Positions 16,313 to 26,177 of a stretch of 64,000 bases of DNA are shown piece by piece. Source of the DNA: Amycolatopsis aidingensis (GTDB taxonomy: Bacteria; Actinomycetota; Actinomycetes; Mycobacteriales; Pseudonocardiaceae). The notes beneath the pieces are model-generated. The model worked only from the letters and a program-made list of their open reading frames with translations, was not told where the DNA came from and did no database searches. Every line of letters begins with the position of its first letter. The stretch's first letter is position 1. The translations under genes and the position numbers were made by a program. The stretch spans positions 992,001 through 1,056,000 of the forward strand of contig NZ_CP076538.1 of assembly GCF_018885265.1 (NCBI RefSeq), given 5' to 3'.

Positions 16313-17350
16313 ATGACAGACTCCGGCGGTTGGTCCCGCCCGGACCCGGACAAGGACCCGAACCAGGACATGCCGTCCGAGCAAGGGTTGCCGCACGCCC
16401 CGCCACCATCGCAGGGCGGCTGGGGCCAGGGGCCAGGGCACGGCAAGCCAGGTGTGATTCCGCTCCGGCCGCTCGGCCTCGGCGAGATCCTGGACGGCTC
16501 GATCTCCACCATGCGCAGGCATCCGGCGCTGATGCTCGGCGCGGCGGCCGCCGTTGGCGCCGTCGTGCAGCTGATCAGCGTCCTGATCAGCTGGTCCCTG
16601 CTGCGCGACGTGCTGCAGTCCGATATGTTGCTGGACCCCAACAACCTCACCGAGGAGCAGGCGCTCGACCTGCTCGGGCGCAGCGCCGCCAGCGCGGGCC
16701 TTGCCATCGCGGTGGCCCTGATCGCGCAGACCTTCCTCACCGGTTTCCTCACCGTGGTGGTGGGCAGGGCGGTGCTCGGCCGCGCGGCCGGGTTCCGCGA
16801 CACCCTCACCGAGGTGGGGCCGCGGCTGCTGCCGCTGCTCGGGCTGACGATCCTGTTCGGCCTGATCTCCTTCTCCGGGGTGCTCGTCGGCGCCGTGCTG
16901 TTCGCGCTGGCCGGCGGGCCAGGGGTGCTGTTCCTGCTGGCGGGGATCCTGGCCAGCGTGTGGCTGTACGTGCGGTTCAGCCTGGCCACCCCCGCGCTGG
17001 TGCTGGAGCGCGGCAGGGTCATCCAGTCGCTTGGCCGGTCCGCGCTGCTGGTGCGCGGCTCCTGGTGGCGGGTCTTCGGCATCCTGTTGCTGGCCTACCT
17101 GATCGGCATGCTGATCTCGCTGGTCGTGGGGATCCCCTTCGGCGTGGCCTCGGGCACCTCGCTCGGGTTCGGTGACCTGCTGCTGTCGGCACTCGGCTCG
17201 ACCATCGCAGGCGCGATCACCTACCCGTTCACCGCCGGGGTGAACGCGCTGCTCTACATCGACCGCCGGATGCGGATCGAGGGCATGGACATCGAGCTGG
17301 CGCGGGCGGCGAGCGAACCGCCGCCGGAAGGACCCGCACCGCAGTCGTGA
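16313..17350 (+). CDS. multi-pass membrane protein (glycerophosphoryl diester phosphodiesterase membrane-domain-like)
   Basis: The 345-residue protein has a Pro/Gly-rich cytoplasmic start (about 1-45), the motif IPLRPLGLGEILDGSISTMRR just before the first helix, and six or so hydrophobic helices. RFSLATPALVLERGRVIQSLGRSALLVRGSWWRVFGI is a family-typical cytoplasmic loop. It carries only the membrane domain, no phosphodiesterase. Head gene of a five-gene operon (membrane protein, DUF4129, DUF4350, MoxR, DUF58) whose members overlap or nearly touch. A TTG at 16271 is an alternative start, but the ATG fits the family better. Confidence 0.78.
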   Translation: MTDSGGWSRPDPDKDPNQDMPSEQGLPHAPPPSQGGWGQGPGHGKPGVIPLRPLGLGEILDGSISTMRRHPALMLGAAAAVGAVVQLISVLISWSLLRDVLQSDMLLDPNNLTEEQALDLLGRSAASAGLAIAVALIAQTFLTGFLTVVVGRAVLGRAAGFRDTLTEVGPRLLPLLGLTILFGLISFSGVLVGAVLFALAGGPGVLFLLAGILASVWLYVRFSLATPALVLERGRVIQSLGRSALLVRGSWWRVFGILLLAYLIGMLISLVVGIPFGVASGTSLGFGDLLLSALGSTIAGAITYPFTAGVNALLYIDRRMRIEGMDIELARAASEPPPEGPAPQS

Positions 17351-17967
17351 CCGTTCCCGTCGACATCGGCCGGGACGAAGCCAGGGAGGCCGCCAGGGCC
17401 GAACTGGCCGACCCGGCCTACGCCGCGGCACAACCAGGCCCGCTGGAGGAGGCGTTCCGCTGGCTCGGCAGGCAGGTGACCGGGCTGTTCCAGGCACTCA
17501 GCGATATCGCACCGGGCGGGATCGCCGGGCTGGTCGTGCTGGCCCTGCTGATCCTGGTGCTGGTCATCGCCATCCGGCTGCGGGTGGGCCCGATACGCCG
17601 CGGCGCCCGCGCCCCGGGGCCGGTCTTCGCCGCCGGGCCGCGCCCGGCGGCCGAGTACCGCGCCGCGGCCGAGCGGGCCTTCGCCGCCGGCAGGCTGGAT
17701 GAGGCGGTCCGTGCGCGGTTCCGGGCCCTGGTCCGCGGCTTCGAGGAGCGGGGCGTGCTGGACGAGCGTTCCGGGCGCACGGCCGACGAGGCCGCATCGG
17801 CCGCGGGTGCCCGGCTGCCCGAGCTCGCCGAACAGCTGCGCGCGGCGGCGGTCGGTTTCGACGATGTGCACTACGGCGGGCGCAGCGCGACCGAGCAGGC
17901 CTACCGGACGCTCACCGCGCTGGAGGAACGGGCCAGGGCGAGCAGGCCGGTGGTGTCCGCGCGATGA
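17347..17967 (+). CDS. DUF4129 domain-containing protein
   Basis: A 206-residue protein with one membrane helix (IAGLVVLALLILVLVIAIRL, about 58-77) preceded by an amphipathic segment (FRWLGRQVTGLFQALSDIAPG) and followed by the cytoplasmic DUF4129 domain: YRAAAERAFAAGRLDEAVRARFRALVRGFEERGVLD, GRTADEAA and DDVHYGGRSATEQAY. In this family the domain often accompanies MoxR/DUF58 or transglutaminase-like proteins; its biochemical role is unknown. GTGA overlap with the upstream stop and ATGA overlap with the downstream DUF4350 gene indicate tight translational coupling. Confidence 0.88.
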   Translation: MTVPVDIGRDEAREAARAELADPAYAAAQPGPLEEAFRWLGRQVTGLFQALSDIAPGGIAGLVVLALLILVLVIAIRLRVGPIRRGARAPGPVFAAGPRPAAEYRAAAERAFAAGRLDEAVRARFRALVRGFEERGVLDERSGRTADEAASAAGARLPELAEQLRAAAVGFDDVHYGGRSATEQAYRTLTALEERARASRPVVSAR

Positions 17968-19080
17968 GCGGCCCGGTATCGCCGGACGCGCGCACGGTCT
18001 GGCAGGCCGTGCGCGCGCCGTTGGCCACCGTCGGGATCATCCTGGCCGCTTCCCTGCTGCTGGTGCTGCTGCGCGGCGGCGAGTCGGGCGCGCTCGACCC
18101 GCGCTCCGCGGAGGAGGGCGGCAGCCGGGCGCTGGCGACCCTGCTGGAGCGGCAGGGAGTGCGGATCCAGCGGGTCACCACCGCGGCACACGCGGGCGAA
18201 CTGCTGACCGGCGAGGCCTCCCTGCTGGTCACCGATCCCGACCTGCTGCGCCCGGAGCGGCTGCGCTCGCTCGGTGCCAAGGCCGGGCGGATCATCCTGG
18301 TCGGCGCGCACACCGAGGCCGTCAGCGCGGTGGCGCCGGGGCTGAGCGTGTCCGGGGAGGTCGGCACCGGGACCCGGCAGCCGGGCTGCGCCCACCCGGA
18401 CGCGCTGGCGGCCGGAGCGGTCACCCTCGGCGGGGTCAGCTACCACGGCTCCGGCGCCGCCGAGCTGTGTTACGGCGAGGACGAGTCCGGCCCACTGGCC
18501 GAACGCGAGCGGGTCACCCTGCTCGGCGGGCCCGCCCCGCTGACCAACGCCGCACTGGACGAGGAGGGCAACGCCGCACTGGCCATGCGGCTGCTCGGGC
18601 AGCGGGAGCGACTGGTCTGGTACCTGCCCGAACCCGGCGACCCGGCGCTGCGGGCAGGCGAGGAGTCGGTGTACGACCTCGCCCCGCCCGGGGTGCTGTT
18701 CGGCCTCGGCCAGGTGGCGGTGGCGGTGGTGCTGCTGGCGCTGTGGCGGGCGCGCAGGCTCGGCCCGGTGGTGACCGAACCGCTGCCGGTCGTGGTGCGC
18801 GGCGCCGAGACCGTGGAGGGAACCGCCCGGCTCTACCGCAAGGCCGGGGCGGCCGGACACGCAGCGCAGGCCCTGCGTACCGCGGCGCTGCGCAGGTTGC
18901 GGCCCGCGCTCGGCCTTGCCGTGGACGCCGAGCCGCAGGCGGTGATCGCCGCGGTCGCAGGCCGCAGCGGGCGGGCCGATGCCGAGGTGGCCGCGCTGCT
19001 GTACGGTCCGCCACCGTCCGGTGATGCCGAGCTGGTGCGGCTCGCCGACGCACTGGACACAGTGGAGAGTGAGGTTTTGC

Positions 19081-19088
<8 letters not shown>
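17964..19088 (+). CDS. DUF4350 domain-containing membrane protein
   Basis: A 374-residue protein: N-terminal helix (LATVGIILAASLLLVLL), a DUF4350 domain resembling a GATase-like/ThuA-like fold (SAEEGGSRALATLLERQGVRIQRVTT, then LLVTDPDLLRPERL...GRIILVGA), a second helix (PPGVLFGLGQVAVAVVLLALW, about 240-260) and a C-terminal cytoplasmic tail with TARLYRKAGAAGHAAQALRTAALRRLRP. The family is found in MoxR/DUF58 operons and may help assemble or check extracytoplasmic complexes; function is not proved. The start overlaps the DUF4129 stop by 4 nt, and the end overlaps the moxR-like start by 8 nt. Confidence 0.88.
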
Positions 19089-20043
<955 letters not shown>

Positions 20044-20047
20044 ACCG

Positions 20048-21343
20048 ATGGCACTGACCGCACGCACCGGACTGCTCGCCCTGCTCGGCGCGCTGGTGGT
20101 GGCCCTGCTGCTGCCGTCGTGGACCGGGCTGCTGCTGGTGACCGGTGCCGTGCTGGCGCTGGCCGGGGTGGATCTGGCGCTGGCGGGCCGGGTCCGCGAT
20201 CTCGTGTTCAGCCGGTCCGGAGCGAGCTCGGTACGGCTGGGCGAGCGGGTGGAGGTGTCGCTGCGGGTGGCCAACGGTGGCCGCCGGACCGTGCGCGGGC
20301 CGCTGCGCGACGCCTGGCCGCCCAGCGCCGGGGCCGAGGCCGACCGGCACCAGGTCATGGTGCCGCCGGGGGAGGCGCGCACGGTGGTGACCGCGCTGCG
20401 CCCGAGCAGGCGCGGCGACCGCGCGGCGGCGCTGGTCACCGTGCGCTCGCTCGGGCCGCTCGGGCTGGCCGCGCGGCAGGGCGCACATGCCGTGCCGTGG
20501 ACGGTCCGCGCGCTGCCGCCGTTCCACAGCAGGCGGCACCTGCCGGGGCGGCTGAGCAGGCTGCGCGAGCTGGACGGCCGCAACGCGGTGCTCACCCGCG
20601 GCCAGGGCACCGAGTTCGACTCCCTGCGCGAGTACGTGATCGGCGACGACGTGCGCTCGATCGACTGGCGCGCCACGGCAAGGGCGGCCGATGTGATGGT
20701 GCGTACCTGGCGGCCGGAGCGGGACCGGCACGTGCTGCTGGTACTGGACACCGGGCGCACCGCTGCGGGCCGGATCGGCGACGGTACCCGGCTGGATGCC
20801 GCAATGGACGCGGCGCTGCTGCTGGCCGCGCTGGCCTCCAGGGCGGGGGACCGGGTGGACCTGCTCGCCTACGACCGGCGGGTGCGGGCCAGCGTGCAGG
20901 GGATGGCGGCGCCGGAGCTGCTGCCCGCGCTGGTGAACGCGATGGCCCCGCTGGAACCGGAGCTGGTGGAGCCGGACGCGCGCGGGATGGTGGCCGAGGT
21001 GCTGCGCAGGGCACGGCGGCGTTCCCTTGTCGTGCTGCTTACTGGCCTCGACCCGGCGCCGCTGGAGGAGGGGCTGCTGCCGGTACTGCCCACCCTGACC
21101 GCCCGGCACCGGCTGCTGCTTGCCGCCGCGGCCGATCCCAGGGTGACCGAGCTGGCAAGGACTCGTGGGGATGCCGAGGCGGTCTACGACGCGGCCGCAG
21201 CCGAACGGGCACTGGCGCACCGCGAGCAGGTGAGCGCGCTGCTGCGGCGCCGGGGCACCGAGGTGGTGGACGCGCTGCCCGAGGATCTGCCGCCCGCGCT
21301 GGCCGACCGCTATCTGGCGCTGAAAGCCGCCGGGCGCCTCTGA
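20048..21343 (+). CDS. DUF58 domain-containing protein
   Basis: The 431-residue protein begins with two adjacent membrane helices (TGLLALLGALVVALLLPSW and LLLVTGAVLALAGVDLAL) and has the DUF58 hallmark RGQGTEFDSLREYVIGDDVRSIDWRATARAADVMVRTWRPERDRHVLLVLDTG (about 180-230, shown here in part by its ends RGQGTEF and LLVLDTG). A von Willebrand A-like segment follows. DUF58 proteins are the standard partners of MoxR ATPases. It is the last gene of the operon; its stop is 4 bp from the end of the convergent DUF397 gene, leaving almost no terminator space. Confidence 0.93.
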   Translation: MALTARTGLLALLGALVVALLLPSWTGLLLVTGAVLALAGVDLALAGRVRDLVFSRSGASSVRLGERVEVSLRVANGGRRTVRGPLRDAWPPSAGAEADRHQVMVPPGEARTVVTALRPSRRGDRAAALVTVRSLGPLGLAARQGAHAVPWTVRALPPFHSRRHLPGRLSRLRELDGRNAVLTRGQGTEFDSLREYVIGDDVRSIDWRATARAADVMVRTWRPERDRHVLLVLDTGRTAAGRIGDGTRLDAAMDAALLLAALASRAGDRVDLLAYDRRVRASVQGMAAPELLPALVNAMAPLEPELVEPDARGMVAEVLRRARRRSLVVLLTGLDPAPLEEGLLPVLPTLTARHRLLLAAAADPRVTELARTRGDAEAVYDAAAAERALAHREQVSALLRRRGTEVVDALPEDLPPALADRYLALKAAGRL

Positions 21344-21347
21344 CGGG

Positions 21348-21536
21348 TCAGTGTTCGCGGCGGATGGTGTCGGTGAACGCCCGCCATCCGGCCAGCGGCA
21401 GGTGGAGCGCCCCGGCCGAGCGGTCCTTGGTATCCCGCACGCCGACGGCCGATCCCACCGAGACCTCGACACAACTGTTGGTGTTGGCGCTACGGCTGGA
21501 CTTGCGCCAGATTCGGGGGACCTGCGGGGATGTCAT
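21348..21536 (-). CDS. DUF397 domain-containing small protein
   Basis: This 62-residue protein has the DUF397 pattern: WRKSSRSANTNSCVEV near the start, VGVRDTKDR in the middle and LAGWRAFTDTIR at the end. DUF397 proteins are encoded after Scr1-type HTH regulators in many streptomycetes and pseudonocardiae (the WhiJ/AbaA-orfA type cluster); the pair behaves like a regulator with a small antagonist or toxin-like partner. Its ATG overlaps the stop of the HTH gene by 4 nt, so the two are coupled. Confidence 0.92.
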   Translation of the reverse strand: MTSPQVPRIWRKSSRSANTNSCVEVSVGSAVGVRDTKDRSAGALHLPLAGWRAFTDTIRREH

Positions 21537-22378
21537 GGTGCCGTCTCCAGTTCCTCGATGGCCTCGGCGATGCGTTCACGCGCATCGGCCGGGCTCAACG
21601 CTACCTCCAGCAGTCTATCGACGGCGTGCTGGTAGGTAACCACGTCCAGGGGCTCATGGAAGAACAGCGCGGAGCGCCGGTTCTCGACGTGCACGACCGG
21701 CGCTCGGTCGGCGAACTCCAGCAGTACGAACGGCCCATCCAACGCGGGATGCCAGCCTGCCGAGGCGGGCACGACTCGGATGTCGACGTTGGGCCAGTGC
21801 GAGGCCTCGTTCAGGGCGCGCAACTGGTCGGCCATGACAGCCGGGCCGCCGATATCGCGTCGGAGCACACCCTCCTCGATGAATGTGAGCAGAGTGGCGG
21901 GCTCGCGCCGCATGATCACATCTCGGCGGCCCAGCCGGATCGCGACCCTGGTGTCGATCTCATCCTTCGGCACCTCGGCCGCGATCATGATTGCCCGTGC
22001 ATAGCCTGAGGTCTGCAAGAGTCCAGGCATCAGCAGGGATGCGACGTCCACGATCTGGCTCGCATCGCGTTCGAAGTCGAGCAGGGCGGTGAGCTGCCTG
22101 CGTTGTTCGGGGATGCCGCCCTCGACCCAGTGCCGTCCCTCGCTCTCCTGGGAGAGCTCGATCAGTTCCTCGCGGAGCTGACTGGAGGCGCCGAGGGCGG
22201 CGAGTACGGTGGCCACATCGGTCGGCCGTGGTCCCCGGTCGCCCGCCTCCCACCGGTTGATCGTGGTGTGCGCGACGCCGATGGTGGCCGCGAGCTGGCG
22301 GGCGCTGAGCCCGGCCTCGTCCCGCGCCCGGCGCAGGGCGGCGCCCAGGGCGCGTGACTTCGGTGTGGAACCAACCAT
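21533..22378 (-). CDS. Scr1-family helix-turn-helix regulator (HTH + DUF5753)
   Basis: A 281-residue protein. An N-terminal XRE-type HTH (about 8-65) contains AGLSARQLAATIGVAHTTINRWEAGDRGP, and a DUF5753 domain follows from about residue 85, recognisable by LLDFERDASQIVDVASLLMPGLLQTSGYARAI and by ALDGPFVLLEFADRAPVVHVENRRSALFFHEP. Such proteins pair with DUF397 partners and control development or antibiotic genes. ATG at 22378 was preferred to ATGs nine codons upstream because the SRALGAALRRAR helix begins just after it. It is divergent from the type VII-associated genes at 22528. Confidence 0.9.
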   Translation of the reverse strand: MVGSTPKSRALGAALRRARDEAGLSARQLAATIGVAHTTINRWEAGDRGPRPTDVATVLAALGASSQLREELIELSQESEGRHWVEGGIPEQRRQLTALLDFERDASQIVDVASLLMPGLLQTSGYARAIMIAAEVPKDEIDTRVAIRLGRRDVIMRREPATLLTFIEEGVLRRDIGGPAVMADQLRALNEASHWPNVDIRVVPASAGWHPALDGPFVLLEFADRAPVVHVENRRSALFFHEPLDVVTYQHAVDRLLEVALSPADARERIAEAIEELETAP

Positions 22379-22527
22379 GTGCCGCAGCATAGGCCGCGAT
22401 ATCACCGGAAAGTAATTCCCCGAAAAGGTGTATCAAGGGCGTTGCGCGTGTTTCCGATGATCGGATGCTTCCCGGGACCAGGAATGGAACCAGGGGTGCA
22501 CCAATCGAGGATCGGAGGGCGAGGTTC

Positions 22528-22740
22528 GTGCTGGAACGAGACCGTCAACTGCTCGCGCAGGTCGCCACGGTGAACCGGAACCTCGGGCTCGTCGTGTGTG
22601 AGGTGATGTCAAGACAGGATGGCGGCGTGCTGCGCGCCGCGGATGTCCGCACCCTCGGCGAGTACCTGTGCGGGCTCGGATGCGACCTGCTCACCAGGGC
22701 CGAGGAAATCGACGGCACGCAAGGCGGTGCGGCGCGGTGA
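22528..22740 (+). CDS. small hypothetical protein, 70 residues
   Basis: A short acidic/amphipathic protein starting with GTG at 22528, preceded by GGAGGG at 22514-22519. It has helical stretches (LERDRQLLAQVATVNRN and RTLGEYLCGLGCDLLTRAEEI), two closely spaced cysteines (CGLGC) and no membrane segment. The family is not recognised. Its TGA overlaps the GTG of the next gene by 4 nt, which supports both being real and places it at the head of the type VII-associated block. Confidence 0.65.
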   Translation: MLERDRQLLAQVATVNRNLGLVVCEVMSRQDGGVLRAADVRTLGEYLCGLGCDLLTRAEEIDGTQGGAAR

Positions 22741-22922
22741 CCCTGGTGACCATTGGTGCCTGCCTGACCTCGGTGGCAGCCGGATTCTGGCTCGGGCTGA
22801 GTTTCACCGGCTGGGCGGGCCGGGCCAAACACCGGTTCCATGATCCGGAGGTGTCCGTGCAGGCGACGATCGAACGGGCGCTGGCCGGGCGGGACGAGCG
22901 CGAACGGTGGCCTGCGCGTTGA
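22737..22922 (+). CDS. small single-helix membrane protein, 61 residues
   Basis: It begins GTGA, overlapping the upstream stop. An N-terminal membrane helix (LVTIGACLTSVAAGFWLGLSF) is followed by a charged cytoplasmic tail (RAKHRFHDPEVSVQATIERALAGRDERERWP). The family is not recognised; coupling to the upstream small protein suggests they act together. Confidence 0.65.
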   Translation: MTLVTIGACLTSVAAGFWLGLSFTGWAGRAKHRFHDPEVSVQATIERALAGRDERERWPAR

Positions 22923-22931
22923 TGTTTTCTC

Positions 22932-22947
22932 TGTTCGCGTGCGAACA
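22932..22947. promoter_or_regulatory. palindrome, possible operator before the type VII-associated genes
   Basis: TGTTCGC-GT-GCGAACA has 7-bp perfect arms around a 2-bp centre, in an AT-richer 120-bp gap between the small membrane protein and the helical protein at 23045. It resembles a dimeric HTH binding site. It is not the mycobacterial SOS box, which has the arms in the other order. Confidence 0.45.
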
Positions 22948-23044
22948 ATTGATGTGACGTTGGCATGAAGAATTCCGGAAAACGGGTCCCGCGGTCCAAA
23001 ATCATACGCTACTCTCGCACACCGGATGATTACGCGAAGTGATC

Positions 23045-23479
23045 ATGGGGGTGGCTACCGTGGCTGGGCGAGACCCAGATACGCAGCACACACTGAACTG
23101 GCTGGCGTCCGGAGTCGCTGTCGGCGCCGTCGCGGGCGGCATCGAAGGCAGCGCGGCGAACGGACCGGGTTTCCGGTTCACCCTGGAACAGCTCCAGTCC
23201 ATCGCGGCCAAGTGGGAACGTCTCGCCGAGCGGTTCCGGAAGGCGCAACAATACGCCACCACCATCGTGGGTACCAAAGGGCCGGGAGCGGAGTACGCCA
23301 GCCAGGACAACGCAGCGATGATCCGTGAATCCGGCGAGGCGCTGCTGGAGACGCTGAAGGCCAGGGAGGCGTACTGCCTCGCCCAGTGGGAAAAAACACG
23401 GGCGGCGATGGGTGCCTATGCGGCGGCCGAGGACGAGGCCGCCGCCGAGGTGAACAAGCCCGCAGGGGGCCGATTCTGA
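23045..23479 (+). CDS. helical type VII-associated protein (ESX-like context)
   Basis: A 144-residue protein: a hydrophobic or Gly-rich start (LASGVAVGAVAGGIEG) followed by long amphipathic helices (FTLEQLQSIAAKWERLAERFRKAQQYATTI and ALLETLKAREAYCLAQWEKTRAAMGAYAAAEDEAAAEV). Helical-hairpin character and position before DUF3558, PPE-like and EspG genes suggest a WXG-like substrate or chaperone, but there is no clear WxG turn. Possible starts are GTG 23039, ATG 23045 and GTG 23051. The stop overlaps the next ATG by one base. Confidence 0.65.
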   Translation: MGVATVAGRDPDTQHTLNWLASGVAVGAVAGGIEGSAANGPGFRFTLEQLQSIAAKWERLAERFRKAQQYATTIVGTKGPGAEYASQDNAAMIRESGEALLETLKAREAYCLAQWEKTRAAMGAYAAAEDEAAAEVNKPAGGRF

Positions 23480-24108
23480 TGCGACGTCGGCTCGCGCTCC
23501 TCCCTGCCCTCGTTCTCTCGGCAGCCCTGGTTGCCTGCTCCGATCAGGCAACCGGTATTCCGGAGCAGGCGGCGTCGTTGACCTCGGCTCCCGCGCCTGA
23601 ATCCGCCAGTGGTGCGCCTACCGAGCCGCGGAATGGCGCCCCTGCCGTCGAGACGCCGCTGGACCTCAGTCACTTCCTGCGTTCGCCGTGTGATGCCCTC
23701 ACCAACGCGCAGATCACCGACTACTTCGGCGCTGGTATCGCTCCGGAACCGGATCTCGACACACCGGTGGGTCCGGAGTGCTTCTGGTCGACCGGCGGCA
23801 CGCGCCAGGGCAGTGTGCAGGTGCTCTTCCCGCATCTCGACCAGAGTCTGCCTGTGCTCTACGGCAAAAAGACGCACTTCGCGTACTTCGAGGAACTGTC
23901 GCCCGCAGATGGCTACCCGGCCATCGCGAGGGCTGTTCTGGACGATCGCCCGGAGGGCAAGTGCTCGATTGTCGTCGGGGTTGGTGGGGAAAAAACGGTG
24001 GATCTTACTTTGAAACTGACCAAGGAGCGGGTGGGGGAACTCGATCCGTGCGAGGCCGGTCATGAGGTGGCCTCGGCGGTGATCGGGAACATCAAGGAGC
24101 GGAACTGA
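23479..24108 (+). CDS. DUF3558-type lipoprotein
   Basis: A 209-residue protein with a lipoprotein signal (RRRLALLPALVLSAALVACS; lipobox LVAC, cysteine about residue 20), a Ser/Pro/Glu-rich spacer and a DUF3558 domain beginning LDLSHFLRSPCDALTNAQITDYFG and including GPECFWSTGG and KCSIVVGVGGEK. Four domain cysteines are placed as in the family (two disulfides likely). It would be anchored to the outer face of the membrane. The family is frequent near type VII-secretion-associated genes in Pseudonocardiaceae. Start and stop overlap both neighbours (TGATG type). Confidence 0.85.
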   Translation: MRRRLALLPALVLSAALVACSDQATGIPEQAASLTSAPAPESASGAPTEPRNGAPAVETPLDLSHFLRSPCDALTNAQITDYFGAGIAPEPDLDTPVGPECFWSTGGTRQGSVQVLFPHLDQSLPVLYGKKTHFAYFEELSPADGYPAIARAVLDDRPEGKCSIVVGVGGEKTVDLTLKLTKERVGELDPCEAGHEVASAVIGNIKERN

Positions 24109-25382
24109 TGACCGGAATCGGTGCGGGTATCGGTCCGGGGCCGTTGTCCGCCGCGGAGATCTACGACCAGGTGCACGGCGGCCCCGGTCCGGACCGGCTG
24201 AGCGCGGCGCAGCAGGCGGCGACGGCGCTGAACCGGGAGCTGACGGACTGCGCGGAGGAGGTGGCCGCGCTGGGTGGCGAGATCCAGGAAGGTTGGCAGG
24301 GCGAGGCCGGTTCGGCTGCGGCGAACGCGGCCGCCCCGCTGGCGGATGCGGCCCGGCTCGATGCCGACCACCTGCGGGTGGCGGATCGGGCGGTTGCCGA
24401 CCAGATCGGCGCGTTCGACCGGGTGCGGGCCAGCGTGGTCCCGGTGGCTTCCGATCCGCCACCGTTCACTGTGGACGATCTGGTCAGCAGCATCGAGTCC
24501 GGCCGGGACGTGTACGGGCCGAAGCTCGCCCAGTGGCAGGCCGCCAGTGATGCCAACGTGCAGGCGTTCTCCACCTATCACGGCAGCAGCCTGGACAACG
24601 GGCACACCATGCCGTCCGCCTACGCGCCGCTGGCCGATTCCGGCGCGCCGGTGGCACTGGCCGGTGCCACCGGCGCGGGGGACGGCGGCGGCCCGATGCC
24701 GAGCCCGCCGGCGCCAGTGCAGCGTCCCGAAGGAGGCGGCGAGGTGCACCGGCCACCGCGGGTCGAGCCCGGTGGTCCCCCGACGCAGGTCCCGCCGCCG
24801 GTGCACGCGACCGGGCCGGACCCGGCGCCCGCACCCGCCGCTGACCGGCAGGCGACCGCATCGCCCGGTGACGACGGCACCGGTGCGGCGGCCGCGACCG
24901 CTCCCGTTGGCACACCGGGTGGTGGGGGCTACCAGTTCGGGCCTACCGGCACCCCGGTGAGCAATCTCGGCACCGACACCGGAACGGGCGGGCCCGCTCG
25001 GGGCGGTGGCGCGGTCGGCCCTGATGCCGTGGCGGGTCGGCCCGGCAACGGAGCCGGTGCCGGAACGGGTCGCCCTGGCGTGGGTGCGGCACCAGGGCCG
25101 GGCCGGATGAGTCGCGGTGTGCCGCCAGGGAACGACCGGGTCGGCCGCACCGTCGGCACCGGCGCGGCAGGCAGCGGCGCGGCCGGAACCGGTGGCCGTG
25201 GCGGCCCTAGCGGTGTGCCGGTGGGTGCGGCCGGGGCGGGCCGGGCCAAGGACTCGGACCAGGACCACCAGCGGCCGGAGTACCTGAAGGAACCGGACCC
25301 GGAAGGCACCTATGGCGGTCCGGAAGGAAACACGGTGCCGCCGGTGATCGGGCGGGAACACGAACCCGGACCACCGCGGTAG
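24108..25382 (+). CDS. PPE-like protein with Pro/Gly-rich tail
   Basis: A 424-residue protein. The first 170 residues are helical and PPE/WXG-like: SAAEIYDQVHGGPGPDRLSAAQQAATALNRELT, then a turn EIQEGWQGEAGSAAANAAAPLA holding the W-x-G, then further helices to about residue 165. The rest is low-complexity, rich in Gly, Pro, Ala and Thr, and probably disordered. PPE-type proteins are secreted by ESX (type VII) systems with an EspG chaperone, and an espG-like gene follows after 27 bp. No ESX core gene (EccB-E, MycP) is in the window, so export would depend on a machine elsewhere. Confidence 0.8.
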   Translation: MTGIGAGIGPGPLSAAEIYDQVHGGPGPDRLSAAQQAATALNRELTDCAEEVAALGGEIQEGWQGEAGSAAANAAAPLADAARLDADHLRVADRAVADQIGAFDRVRASVVPVASDPPPFTVDDLVSSIESGRDVYGPKLAQWQAASDANVQAFSTYHGSSLDNGHTMPSAYAPLADSGAPVALAGATGAGDGGGPMPSPPAPVQRPEGGGEVHRPPRVEPGGPPTQVPPPVHATGPDPAPAPAADRQATASPGDDGTGAAAATAPVGTPGGGGYQFGPTGTPVSNLGTDTGTGGPARGGGAVGPDAVAGRPGNGAGAGTGRPGVGAAPGPGRMSRGVPPGNDRVGRTVGTGAAGSGAAGTGGRGGPSGVPVGAAGAGRAKDSDQDHQRPEYLKEPDPEGTYGGPEGNTVPPVIGREHEPGPPR

Positions 25383-25409
25383 CAACGCAACGGGGGAGGG
25401 ACGGCAGGG

Positions 25410-26177
25410 GTGCTGCGGCGCACGATCGAACTGAGCCTGCCCGCGTTCCTGACCGCCGGGGCGGGCGCGGGTTTCGCCCGGCCACATCCGATCTTCTCCG
25501 GCGGCGCGCACTACCTGCCGCCGCGGTCAAGGGAACGCGCCGAGCGGCAGGCATGGGAGGAACTGGCCGGTCTCGGCCTGGCGTTCGGGCGGGAGCTGGC
25601 AGGGAATCTGGACGACGCGATACACGTGCTGTACCGGCCCGAGGCCGAGTACTGGGCGCATGTGCACACCCAGGGCGAGCAGTATCACCTGCTGGTCGCC
25701 GTGCGCGGGCGGGATGCGGTGGCCGCCTTCCACCAGGACGGCACGGTACGGCTCAAACCGGCGCGGGAGCACGACCGCGCCAGGACCCTCGCCCGCAACC
25801 TCCCGCGCCATCCGGCCGCCGACTTCGTCGGATTCTCGGTACACCGGGACGAACTCGCCCGGCGGGGTGGCGAGCCGTACCGGCCACCCCCGGCGCGTAG
25901 TCACGAGGCCCGCATCCTGGACGACGTGCTGCGCCAGCCGAACCACGGGTTCGGCCAGCTCCACGTCGCCGTGGTCGAGGGCGCCGGCCGGATGCAGTCG
26001 GCCACCCAGCTCACGTACCTGGACCTCGAAGCGGGCCGGGTGGGACTGGAATCCGGCCCGCCGGAGGCGGATCAGCACGTGACGACCTTCCCTGGCACGC
26101 CGGCGGAAATCGCGAACCGGCTGGGCCGCATCCGCGCCGGCCTCGCCGACCCCCTGCCGGACCACCAGATGCCCTGA
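25410..26177 (+). CDS. ESX secretion-associated protein EspG
   Basis: A 255-residue cytoplasmic protein with the EspG pattern: N-terminal LRRTIELSLPAFLTA, then PHPIFSGG, a mid-segment RPEAEYWAHVHTQGEQYHLLVAVRGRDAVAAFHQDG, and a C-terminal GFGQLHVAVVEGAGRMQSATQLTYLDLEAGR. EspG chaperones bind the tips of PE-PPE-type pairs and keep them soluble until export. Being directly downstream of the PPE-like gene supports a dedicated pair. The GTG start is preceded by GGGGGAGGG. The TGA stop (26175-26177) lies within repeat element copy 2. Confidence 0.88.
   Translation: MLRRTIELSLPAFLTAGAGAGFARPHPIFSGGAHYLPPRSRERAERQAWEELAGLGLAFGRELAGNLDDAIHVLYRPEAEYWAHVHTQGEQYHLLVAVRGRDAVAAFHQDGTVRLKPAREHDRARTLARNLPRHPAADFVGFSVHRDELARRGGEPYRPPPARSHEARILDDVLRQPNHGFGQLHVAVVEGAGRMQSATQLTYLDLEAGRVGLESGPPEADQHVTTFPGTPAEIANRLGRIRAGLADPLPDHQMP

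Noticed and set aside
22933..22946. SOS (LexA) box
   Set aside because: The actinobacterial SOS box has TCGAAC-N4-GTTCGA; here the arms are in the opposite order.
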